Shown here piece after piece: positions 11,372 to 20,394 of a stretch of DNA of 20,394 bases. The notes below the pieces were generated by a model. It did no database searches, was not told where the DNA came from, and was given only the letters and a program-made list of their open reading frames with translations. Position 1 is the stretch's first letter. Each line of letters opens with the position of its first letter. The stretch is from Conidiobolus incongruus B7586 (lineage: Eukaryota; Entomophthoromycota; Entomophthoromycetes; Entomophthorales; Conidiobolaceae): NCBI GenBank assembly GCA_000697335.1, contig JNEM01012280.1, forward strand, positions 1 through 20,394. Reading direction: 5' to 3'. Made by a program: the position numbers and the translations under genes.

Positions 11372-13492
11372 ATGGCAAATAGTAAAAAAAGTTCCAAAGA
11401 ATCAATTTCCAAAGATACTAAATCAAAAGTAATCACCTCGGAATCAACCGAGGCCAAATCTACTGAAAGCTATCAAATCGAATCTCAAATTCAAGCTGTT
11501 AACGAAACTTGTAACTTGTATGCCATTGTTAAATCTACAGAAGATAACGATACCCAAGCCTTAAGTATTTACAGTATTCACGATCATCAATTATTAATTC
11601 ATACAATTTTAAACCAAAGTTCCAAAGTTGCCTATATTCAATGGTTAAGTTCTTTAAATGCTAATACAAACCAAGTAATATTTTTCTTTCAAAATTTATA
11701 TTTTTATATTAAGATTTGTTAAATTTAGACGAATACTACAACTGGTTCCCGTTCATCAGTATTAACTGTACCTCACACCCAAATTTTAGTTTTAGGCTTA
11801 AATAATGGTGACATAGAGTTTTTTGACTTGAAATCCAAGGACACTTGCTTAACTCTTAAGGCGCAGCATTCTAGTGAAATTGTTCAAATTGTCCAAGATA
11901 AAGATCAATTAATCTCACTCGATAAAGCTTCCACAATTGCTCATTGGAGTTTACAAACTGGAAAATGTTTAAAGTAATTAATTTTAGATTTTTTATACTA
12001 TTGTTATTTATATTGGATTAGGAAATGGTCGGATGATAATAATCAGATTAGTCAAATTCTTTATTTGGAACAATCTAAGCAATTGTTATCTGCTGGTGCT
12101 TCAATTAAACTCTGGGATTTGGAAAAATATGAAGTTGTTAAGGTATGTCGTATTTCTAATATATTAAGATTCATATTATTAATAATAATATAGACATTTA
12201 CTGGTGTTAAAGAATCTATTGATCTTATCACTTTATTCACTAGAGATCGTCGTATCTTTATTGCTTACTCCAAATCCTCTAACGTTTTATATCTCTTCGA
12301 TACTGAATCCAAGCACACTGAAGCATTATTTAAAATCCAATCAGTCGAAAAACTTGAGAGAATTTTGGGTATTAAGGATGTTTCAGGAATGCAAGTGTTG
12401 GCTCTCACTTTTCAAGGTACTCTCATTGGTTGGTTTAATATTGTACCAGCCAATATTTTCCACAAAGACCCTGCCGATCTTAGCAAAAGTGCTAAATATC
12501 CAGCTAACTACAAACTTCAATTCAACAAGCAGAAGTTTGACGAAGTTCTTCCTATCAAGTATTTAGGTGTTAATACTCTCTATAATGTTCCCATCGTGTC
12601 TCGAGGTTACTATAATCGTATCGGTGGCTTTGAATCCCTATGGGTTGACTACACATCAAAGAGTCAAAACATTAAAGTTTCTCGCGAGAAGGGAGACCAT
12701 TTGTCCATTGACAAACTTTCATCCAAGCGTAAAGCTTCCCAACTCGAAGCTAATTCTACAACCGTTGATAGTTTAGACCCTGTCCAAAGCTACACAAGCT
12801 TCCCTCACTCTCTCGCTATTGAGATGATTCAGTATTTAAACAGTGGCAAGCTCCCTACCAAGACACTCGTTAATTTGATCTCTCAAACTGTCAAATATAA
12901 TCAAAATGAACTCATTTCATTACATTTAACTCACATTGGCATCCATCAACTTATCAAGATCTTGCCCCACATGGCACCCGATCATATTCCCCCATTGTTC
13001 AACATCCTCATGGACTTATTGAGCGCTTCTAGGACGCTGAGCGCCCGCTCTCTCAGCTGGCTTCGAGCCATTCTCGTTTACCATCGTAATTCTCTCATGT
13101 CCAACGGCCAAGTCGTCGATCGTCTAACCTCAGTACTTGAAGACACCACAAGAACCCAACTTGATAATTATACTGATCTCACACGCCTTGAAGGTCGTCT
13201 CCGTCACATCCAACAACAGATCAAACTTCGCGAACATGTGCAAACCCCTGAACTCCAAGACACCACCGAGGAGCAGGAATCAGCACCTGAAGATGTCTTG
13301 AGTTCCAAGGAGTCCGCCTTCGAACAGGGCTACTCCGCCTTCGAAGATTCCGATGATGACAACGACAGTCAAGAAGAGCCCGAAGACAGTTTCTTCGGCA
13401 TTCCTGAAGAGGACGAAACCATTAATTTAGATGATAAGTTGGCTAAAGTGAATGGCAATGGCAATCAACCTAACAAAAAGCAAAAGATTTAA
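11372..13492 (+). CDS. UTP5: Utp5/WDR43-like U3 snoRNP (SSU processome) WD40 protein
   Basis: Four exons, 11372-11674, 11729-11973, 12022-12142 and 12194-13492, encode 655 aa, close to yeast Utp5 (643 aa from memory). Introns are 54, 48 and 51 nt. The N-terminus is rich in Ser and Lys (MANSKKSSKES). Residues of about 40-310 contain WD40-type repeats, e.g. ASIKLWDLEKYEVVK. A helical Utp12-family domain spans about 425-570, with the run ASRTLSARSLSWLRAILVYH and a final RLEGRLRHIQQQIKLRE helix as in WDR43. An acidic tail (about 575-640) with DSDDDNDSQEEPED ends in a basic KKQKI. Utp5 belongs to the t-UTP/UTP-A complex, which loads on nascent pre-rRNA in the nucleolus and is needed for 18S rRNA processing. 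Other Utp12-domain proteins (Utp12, Utp13, Pwp2) are longer and lack this tail. AATAAA lies at 13526. The Utp12-family call is firm, the UTP5 identity likely. Confidence 0.85.
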
Positions 13493-14717
13493 GTTTTTAG
13501 AAAGTTTTTTAATAATTATAGAATTAATAAATATATATTATTTTATTCAATACAAATTGCTCATAAAAGATTAATATTATTACATAAATTCAATAATGTC
13601 AAAATTTTAAAATTAAAATTAAATAATATAAAATGAATACTCTTTTGTATTATTAATAACCCTTTACCATACTATTAATATACTTCTAACACTTAAAAAA
13701 CATTTCTTTTTATTAAAGACTGAAATTTAATATTTTATACACTAATTAAATTTGTTTGTAGGATTTTTCTTGTTTATAAGTATATTGTTTGATTACTTAA
13801 AGCAATCTTAATTACATAAGTTATAGTCTAATGAATATATTAGATGTGGTAGCTTTGTCTAGTTTCTTTATATAGAAAATCATTTACAAGTTTAACTTTA
13901 TGTATTTTACAATTATTATATAAAATAATAGATATCTTTAATTTAAAATAAGAATATTAATTAAAAATTATTTTATTAAAAATAATATAAAACTTATTAT
14001 TAATTAATTTATTTTCAAAAACTAAATAAAAAACTATATAATATTATAATTTATTACAATAATTAATATTTAATTATTAATAAAATATTTGTTTATGAAA
14101 ATTTTTAAAAAAGGTTATTTTCACTTAATAATTTATTTTGTTTTTAATTAAAAGATTAAATAATGATTTAAAAATTATTAATTAATATAATTTATAATAA
14201 AAACCTCTAGTTTTAATTTTATTATAATAAGTTTTATTTAACTCTAGCTACTTTAATTTTTTTAAGGTTTTGTTAAATTATAAGGTATTTATATTATATT
14301 TTTATTCATTAATTTAAGTTTAAAATTTAATATATATAATATACTTATATAATTAATATTAAATTATTTAAATAATTTTTTAACTAAAAAAAGTATTTTT
14401 CAATATATATTTTTTATTTTATTAATAAATAAAAAAATAATAGTAAAAATTAATTTTTAAATTTAAGTAAAATTTAAATAATATCTTTTTTAACTTTAAA
14501 GTAAAAAATTTTAAATAATTTTAAAGGGTTTATGGTTGAGTTTTAGTAATAGTAAAATAAAACTTTTGATCATTATTATTTAAATAAATTAAATTTAAAC
14601 TTAAATTTTTAATTAAAAATATGTTAATAAATAAATAATTATAAATAATAGATATATATAGTATAAAAATATTAATTATTATATATATTATATATATAAT
14701 TAATTTTTCAAAACTAA
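13493..14717. other. AT-rich intergenic region, no gene seen
   Basis: The stretch begins with the UTP5-like 3' flank (AATAAA at 13526-13531). From about 13970 to 14717 the sequence is almost pure A and T, ending in an alternating TA tract (14655-14700) able to fold back on itself directly beside the LTR-like element. A 69-codon open frame on the minus strand here is a low-complexity Ile/Tyr/Asn string and is not taken as a gene. Confidence 0.65.
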
Positions 14718-15158
14718 TGTCAAGGGTTAATGCTGACAATAATAGGTTTTACAAGCTTAAACAGGGAATCACCAGTGGTAAACAATAAATTACCACAGAA
14801 TTAAGGGAAATTATTGGGATTCACCAAAGTAGGTGAAAATAACTTGCTACAAATCAAGTTCTTTGAATAAAGTAAATATCTCACACTTATCACAACTCAA
14901 CACTTTTATAAGGGTTACAAGAAAAACTTAGAGACTGTATACTTTTGAAAATGAAGATAGAAGATATGTTTATTAGTTTGCTTATGATAATCTTATATTA
15001 GGTTCCATTGTTGATTTTTGTGGACATGAATGACTTATGGGTGGAAAGTAATAGGATCAACTAGTTCATGGGATGTGATATCTCCAATGTGACTTCTTAA
15101 ATCCTGTGGTAATTAGAGTTTCTTGAGTAATTAACAGGATTATTCTCCATCACTAACA
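14718..15158 (-). mobile_element. Probable solo LTR of an LTR retrotransposon (fossil)
   Basis: On the minus strand the segment opens TGTTAGTGATGGAG and closes CCTTGACA, the TG...CA ends usual for LTRs. It is about 440 bp and contains a TATAAAAG promoter-like box near its middle. Its base composition is clearly less AT-rich than the flanks. No primer-binding site or polypurine tract is evident on either side, so it looks like a solo LTR left by recombination, not a whole element. ACTAA occurs beside one end (14713-14717) and just inside the other (15152-15156), so the exact border or target duplication is unsettled. Superfamily is uncertain (Copia-like by look). Age cannot be judged from one copy. 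Confidence 0.4.
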
Positions 15159-15292
15159 ATATGTTTGAAAAGTCAAAAATTAAAAATTTTGCCATTTCTT
15201 TCTGAACAAATAATTTATAAATATTAGATTTTTAATATTTGAATAGCATCACTATGATTATTTTTGTTTATTGTGGTTGTTAAGGTGTTAGT

Positions 15293-15914
15293 GATATTGC
15301 CAATTGTAAAATGAATTCCAATACTAATGCTGCTTTCAAGAATCATTGCCAAATAGAACTAATGCACTAAATCCCCAAAAACCCAGCTAAAGTGACTATT
15401 ATCGCCAATTGAATTTAGTCGACTGGTTATAAGTGCACCTGTAGTGAACTCCATACGACAAAACTTCCCAATGCCATGCTGAAGTACTGATTCTGGCCCC
15501 ATTGAAGCTCTTTATATTCAAATTGATTCCATCAAATTTGTTTTTGATAAATAAACCAGTCATAATCGCGGCCAATGCCAACTCTCAATAAGTTATTATA
15601 AGGTAAAATGAAGTGTACTAAAAGTCTGTCATCAGAAAATGTTTTTGGATACGTTGACTTATAATTTTCAACTACTGGAAAGTGCATCACTTAGCGAGCG
15701 CACAGTCATAGCACGGACTTAGATAAATGCTACAGGCACCAGTACGCATAGTAAACTAATATTACCTGAAACGTTCCTAGCCAATTTACTACAGTTTACC
15801 AAAAGATCAGAATTTACTGAGGATTACGATTGTAAGGATTTGTACGATAATCAACCTAAAATCGTAGTAAGATTGATCATCAGACAAATTATGGAGAGTT
15901 ATTTTTATCATTAA
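15293..15914 (+). pseudogene. Decayed gene fragment, possibly a pepsin-like (A1) aspartic protease
   Basis: This region is richer in G and C than the spacer and shows protein-like stretches in different plus frames separated by stops, so it is a relic, not a working gene. Pieces recall A1 aspartic proteases: ANCKMNSNTNAAFKNHCQIE early (like the N-lobe after the active site), IEALYIQIDSIKF in the middle (like the strand before the second active site), and, from about 15728, NATGTSTHSKLILPETFLANL followed by YDCKDLYDNQPKIVVRL, which parallels the DTGTSL..LP and Y.LDC...LP.I blocks of yeast proteinase A-type enzymes. The match is by eye and partial, and the spacing is irregular. It sits 125 bp from the convergent kynureninase stop. 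A remnant of some other secreted protein is possible. Confidence 0.33.
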
Positions 15915-15985
15915 TTAATAAAAATTATTATATTTAATTTTTCATTGTAAAAAAAATAATTAAACAAGTAATAAATGAAAATTGC

Positions 15986-16005
15986 AAAAAAAATTAATTT
16001 TTTTT
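15986..16005. repeat. Perfect 20-bp A/T palindrome between convergent genes
   Basis: Eight A, TTAA, then eight T form an exact palindrome 33 bases beyond the kynureninase stop codon. Read from either strand it has the same sequence, so it could serve 3'-end formation of the kynureninase transcript and of whatever came from the opposite side. It may also be chance in this base composition. Confidence 0.5.
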
Positions 16006-16038
16006 ATCAATTACTTAATAGTTTGAAAATTTTAATAA

Positions 16039-17560
16039 TTAATTCAACACTTTTTCCAATACCTCCACGAAGCGCCTCACTTCGTCAAAGGTATTGATCA
16101 TGGGATAAGGTGCGACTCGAATACAGTTGGGTCGTCTTTCGTCAGTCATTACACCGTGGTGAAGCAAGTCTTTGTATACGGTGTTTAAGTCAACGTCACC
16201 CTTGAGTAGGAGTGACAGTTGACATCCTCTGTTATCAGGATTGTCAGAGGTCATAATTTCGACTTTAGCATCCAAGTTAGGACTGGAACGAAGTAAAGCT
16301 TCGAGGTAACCTGTGAGTAATAAAGATTGCTTGCGGAATGTGGACATTCCAACCTCGTCATAAATCTCCAAAGATCCCTGGAGTGCGACAACATTTGTGA
16401 CACTGGGATTGGAGAGCTGGAAACCTGCAGCGCCCGGCGACAATTCCAATTGGTTGGACATTTGAAACCTTGTTTTGGGATTGTGTGCCCACCAGCCGAT
16501 CAAACGATTCAAATCTTCTTTATTGGCGAACTTTTCGTGGACAAACAGACCCCCAATGTTGCCTGGGCCTGATGCCAAATATTTGTAAGTACACCAGCAT
16601 GCGAAGTCGACGTTCCATTCATTCATGTGGAGGGGAATATTACCTACAGCATGAGCCAAATCAAATCCCACGATACATCCTTTAGCGTGACCTCTTTTCG
16701 TAATCTCTTCCATTGGGAACACTTGACCAGTGTAATATTGAACACCTGGCAGTATGATCAAAGCAATCTGATCACCCTGTTCCTCAATGATTTTATAAAT
16801 ATCTTCGTGTCTGACTAAATGCTCATCTTTTCTAGGCTTCAAGTAAATGATATCCGTATTGGGATTTAAATTATGGTGCTTGACTTGAGTCTGGATAGCG
16901 TAGTGATCGCTTGGAAATGCTTTATCTTCCATAAGGATCTTGTATCTGGTTTCTGTAGGCTTGTAAAATGCATTCAATAAAAAGTGAAGATTGGCTGTTA
17001 GTGTACACATGATAGCAGTTTCAATAGGTTTAGCGCCTATATACCAAAATTAATATTGATCTTATACTTCATCAATCAAAATAATATTTACCAATTACTT
17101 TAGCCATCTTAGGTATGCTGGGAGCATCAATATCCACCCAAGGCCTTTGGTAATCGTGTTTAAAGTGACCAAATACACCTCTAATAAAATATTAATATAT
17201 AATAATATTTATATGATTTTACTAATACTTTTTAGACCATACTTCCAACTCTTCTTCAATGAGTTTCTTACTTCTGCGGTTTAGTAGTCCTAGAGAGTTG
17301 CTGACAAGATAAATAACTTCAGAGTCAGGATTTTCAGCAACTAAAAATTACTAATTAGTCATTTTCAATTCATATAGAGTAATCAATTTATTACCTCTAT
17401 CGTCAGGTTGAATATCACCCACTTTGGGGATGAAGTACTCCTTACGATAATGACTTAATCTTTGGGATAATTCCAATTGATCTAACTTATAAGCAAATTC
17501 CTTAGAATTTAAAGGCAAATTAAATTCTTGTTGATATTGGTTAATATTCATAACTGTCAT
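16039..17560 (-). CDS. BNA5: Kynureninase (PLP-dependent, tryptophan-to-NAD pathway)
   Basis: Four exons on the minus strand, 17560-17395, 17340-17229, 17180-17092 and 17036-16039, encode 454 aa; yeast Bna5 has 453 from memory. Introns are 54, 48 and 55 nt. The splices give VYL-type IYLVSNSLGL, then GVFGHFKH, PWVDIDAPSIPKM and VIGAKPIETAIM-CTLTANLH, all matching the family. The PLP fold follows: FPSDHYA, SGVQYYTGQ-like PGVQYYTGQ, DLAHAVGN (Asp248 contacts the cofactor), and FACWCTYKYLASGPG with Lys274 as the Schiff-base lysine. The C-terminus has DERRPNCIRVAPYPMINTF, as in yeast. It cleaves (hydroxy)kynurenine to (3-hydroxy)anthranilate and alanine in the cytosol. The start was put at 17560: an ATG at 17623 is in frame, but the TATA box would then lie inside the coding sequence. 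ATG 17551 is also possible. Confidence 0.95.
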
Positions 17561-17598
17561 GATTTTTAATTTGAGTGATGTGAATGCATTAGAGTGGA

Positions 17599-17606
17599 TA
17601 TTTATA
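17599..17606 (-). promoter_or_regulatory. TATA box of the kynureninase gene
   Basis: On the minus strand GTATAAATATCC stands about 40 bases before the ATG at 17560. Its position inside the 21-codon N-terminal extension of the open frame suggests that the extension is promoter and leader, not protein. Confidence 0.5.
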
Positions 17607-20394
17607 CTCAATTGAATGGACAAGTTTTGGGATTATCAAGTGATTGATTTAGGTTTTGGTGTGTGGTTATGATCGAATGGTTTTTAAAAATTAATTAATG
17701 AGAAAACTGGTAATGTTGTACAATCAATTTTTATAGTAATTTGATGTTTTTCAGATGACTTAATATTATTTAAAATAAGCATCTTTTAATTAATTTTAAA
17801 ATTATTGAAAATTTAATAAATGGTATCAAAAAAAATCTTAAAATATTAATTAAAGCTATTTAAATTAATTTTATTTGAATATTTAACCAAGGACTAAAAA
17901 TAAAACTATTAAATATGTACAACAATGTTCAATTTATAAATTATTATTATTAAATTGAATAGTATCTATCAAACAATTAAGTACTCAAAAACCAAGTACA
18001 AAAATTATGAGGTAGTTTATTGTTTATTTAATAATTAGTCAATTGATAAATATTCATATAATTTTTTATAAAATAACTATTGGTTAATGAAATAAATATT
18101 AAAACAAATATAAAAATATACTTGAAAGTGTTTCATATTTAGTAAAATTAAAAATATGTATTATACAAATATATCAGAGTATTAATAATTTCAAATTTCA
18201 TAAAATTTTAAATCATATTATTATTCAGCAATAATCAGGGAATTTAAGGAGTTCAGAATTCTCTAATTTAAATTCAATAATATTAAATTAGTGAAATTAT
18301 TATTAAAATATTCAAAATTCTAATATTTTTACTAATTTATGGAATATAAGATAGATATTTTATCAAAAGTGATAGAAATAATTCAATTGCACAATATGAC
18401 TATTACTCATAATCAAGATGTTTAGTTATATTTTGGAAAAATCTCATTAAAAATTATATTGATATATATTTATAAATTTAATATTGACTATTTTTTCACG
18501 ATATTAATTATTGTTACGTTTCAACTATTTTTGTTCATTTATTGTGATTAATATTTCTACTTTGTATTAAGTGAATAATGATAAGATAATTATTTTTTTT
18601 CAACAAAAATTTATATTTTGATAATCAAAATTAATTCATCCTTATTGGTTAGATTTTTAGTCCCAAGAAGAATAAATTGTTTTGATAATCGTTTAATCAT
18701 TATTTAAAGTATTCACATGTTCACCAATTTTATATATCACTTCATCATATAATCATTCAATTTACGAAATAATATTATATAATCTCAACCTTATTAATTA
18801 AATTTCGTACAATTAAAGGTCTGCGAAATCAAATTTGTTAAGAATATGATCAATAGATTTAACATTGAAATAGAGTTTAACGCTGTATCTAATATATTTT
18901 TGAAATTATTTAATTTGATTCAATCTTAATATTTCAATTGTGTATGGCATATTTTTCGTTATAATTGTTGTGATTAAGATATATAATTCTAACCAATAAT
19001 ATCAATAATTGGGATATATATTTATATAATTAAATAATTTATAATTAAGTTATATTAGAAAAAATCATTATACAAATTGTTTTATTAAAACTAAGCATAA
19101 AATATTTTTTAAAAATTTAAGATTACAGCTAACATTAGTAAAGTATTAATTTAAACAATTTCAATATTTTATAAATAATAATTCTAGCTTAAAAATTAGC
19201 TATCTTTCATTATTTTTAATGGTTTGAGTTAATATTTAATTATGCTGAACATACATTGTAATTAACCTGACAAAGATTAATATTAATGAATGATATTTAA
19301 TGATTGATATATTTTATTTACATATACATATTTATTTGATTAATTATTTAATATATTCAGTTAAAGTATTAGTCATTCTAATCAATTCACATTATACATA
19401 TTTTTTATTATAATAATTAAATTATTTAATATTATGATTTAAAATATAATATTTCAATCGTACTATATGTTTCTACTTCATAATAATACTATAATATTTT
19501 ATAATAGTTAAAAATTATTATAGAATTTGAAAAAGAATTATTTCGTTGTACTAGGTGAATAATAATCAATCTTTCATAATTTTATCCATTTTTGTACTTG
19601 TAAAAATAAAATTGTTTTTTTTTGATTTTTTAAATTTAATAAGTTATATTAATTGAAATAAGTATAAACATTATAATGTATTTCATAATCAAATATTTTA
19701 AAGCTTATAATGATTAAAAGCCAAAAAATATATAATTTTTTTGTTTATATTTTTTGTAATACTCTATTTAACTTTATATATTTAATAATTAAAAATAACT
19801 TTAACTTTTTAGACTGGTAAGATATCAAATTTAATTAATATTTTATTAATATTTTCTTATCAATGGATATTTAAGTATATTACATTGAGTTTTATATAAT
19901 CATCAATATTTTCATTTGTTATTAATTACTGTATATATTCAAAGTATATAATTTATTTAATAATATATTAGCTCTAATAGTTACAAATATATAAAATATA
20001 ATTTATTGGTAAAAAAATTCAAATTTAAAAAATTTTAAAGTTTTATCAAAATATTAAATTATATTAATAAAATATATTGAAATTTTAAATATATTAATCT
20101 ATTTATATTATTTGCTCTAATATATATAGTTTAATTAATATTATAATATAATAAATATCATATACCTGTGTTAATAATATTAAGATTTTATAATGTTTTA
20201 ATTATATTTATTTATTATTAATAATGATTAAAAATTAGATAAAGAAAATTAATATATAAAAAGAATAATATATTATTAAAAATACTCTTAATTTTATAAT
20301 TATTTTAATCATAATATTGAAAATATAATATTTTATGTAATTCTATTTCATTATTTTTAATCTTAATATAAAGTTTGTAATTTTAAAAATTAAA
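17607..20394. other. Long AT-rich region, no gene seen
   Basis: The first 200 bases are the kynureninase upstream flank. Beyond that, 2.6 kb of A/T-rich DNA shows no open frame of note, no tRNA-like arms, no tandem repeat with a stable unit and no terminal repeats. It resembles the spacer at 5563-8016 in texture. Confidence 0.65.

Noticed and set aside
12204-12566. A 120-codon open frame on the plus strand within UTP5 exon 4
   Set aside because: It is an alternative frame of the UTP5-like coding exon; the real frame carries WD40 and Utp12-domain text and is in phase across three introns.
14530-14739. A 69-codon minus-strand open frame rich in Ile, Tyr and Asn
   Set aside because: It is translated low-complexity A/T spacer, with part of the LTR-like block at its start, and has no domain character.
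17561-17623. A 21-codon N-terminal extension of kynureninase starting at ATG 17623
   Set aside because: It contains the TATA box in its sense orientation, has no similarity to kynureninase N-termini and would make the protein longer than the family. A mitochondrial leader is conceivable but unsupported.
1-20394. A biosynthetic cluster, CRISPR array, toxin-antitoxin pair or phage-like defence island
   Set aside because: The genes are unrelated eukaryotic housekeeping and metabolic genes with spliceosomal introns and long spacers; no regular repeat-spacer array or prokaryotic operon layout exists.

Overview
This is a nuclear window from a very AT-rich eukaryote, most likely an early-diverging ('zygomycete'-grade) fungus. 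The evidence is a cytochrome b5-fused front-end desaturase that reads very like the Mortierella/Mucor delta-6 enzymes, a fungal-type kynureninase, an Utp5/WDR43-type ribosome-assembly factor, standard-code stops, and eight short (46-56 nt) introns with GTAA/GTAT donors. Two oxygen-dependent traits (desaturase, de novo NAD branch) argue against an anaerobic gut fungus. Species cannot be fixed from the sequence; an Entomophthorales- or Mortierella-like lineage is inference.

Layout. 1-1322: AT-rich spacer with a TATA box near its end. 1323-5562 (+): P5-type (P5B-like) ATPase, 1397 aa once a short first exon carrying a signal peptide is added. 5563-8162: spacer with a TATA box. 8163-9625 (+): front-end fatty acid desaturase, 468 aa in two exons. 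10591-10671 (+): tRNA-Leu(CAA)-like gene with a damaged T arm. 11372-13492 (+): UTP5/WDR43 homologue, 655 aa in four exons. 14718-15158: probable solo LTR fossil, minus orientation. About 15293-15914: decayed gene, possibly a pepsin-like (A1) aspartic protease. 16039-17560 (-): kynureninase BNA5, 454 aa in four exons, with a TATA box. 17607-20394: AT-rich spacer with no gene seen.

The genes are unrelated housekeeping or metabolic genes (membrane transport, polyunsaturated lipid synthesis, 18S rRNA maturation, tryptophan-to-NAD). There is no operon and no biosynthetic cluster. The points most worth attention are: (1) the P5 ATPase with an 11-cysteine lumenal N-terminus and NPLLP in place of the P5B PPALP motif; (2) the crowding of all eight introns into the first third of their genes, with three of the four genes also becoming GC-richer toward the 3' end, a pattern expected of cDNA-mediated intron loss; and (3) the tRNA-Leu whose T stem cannot form.
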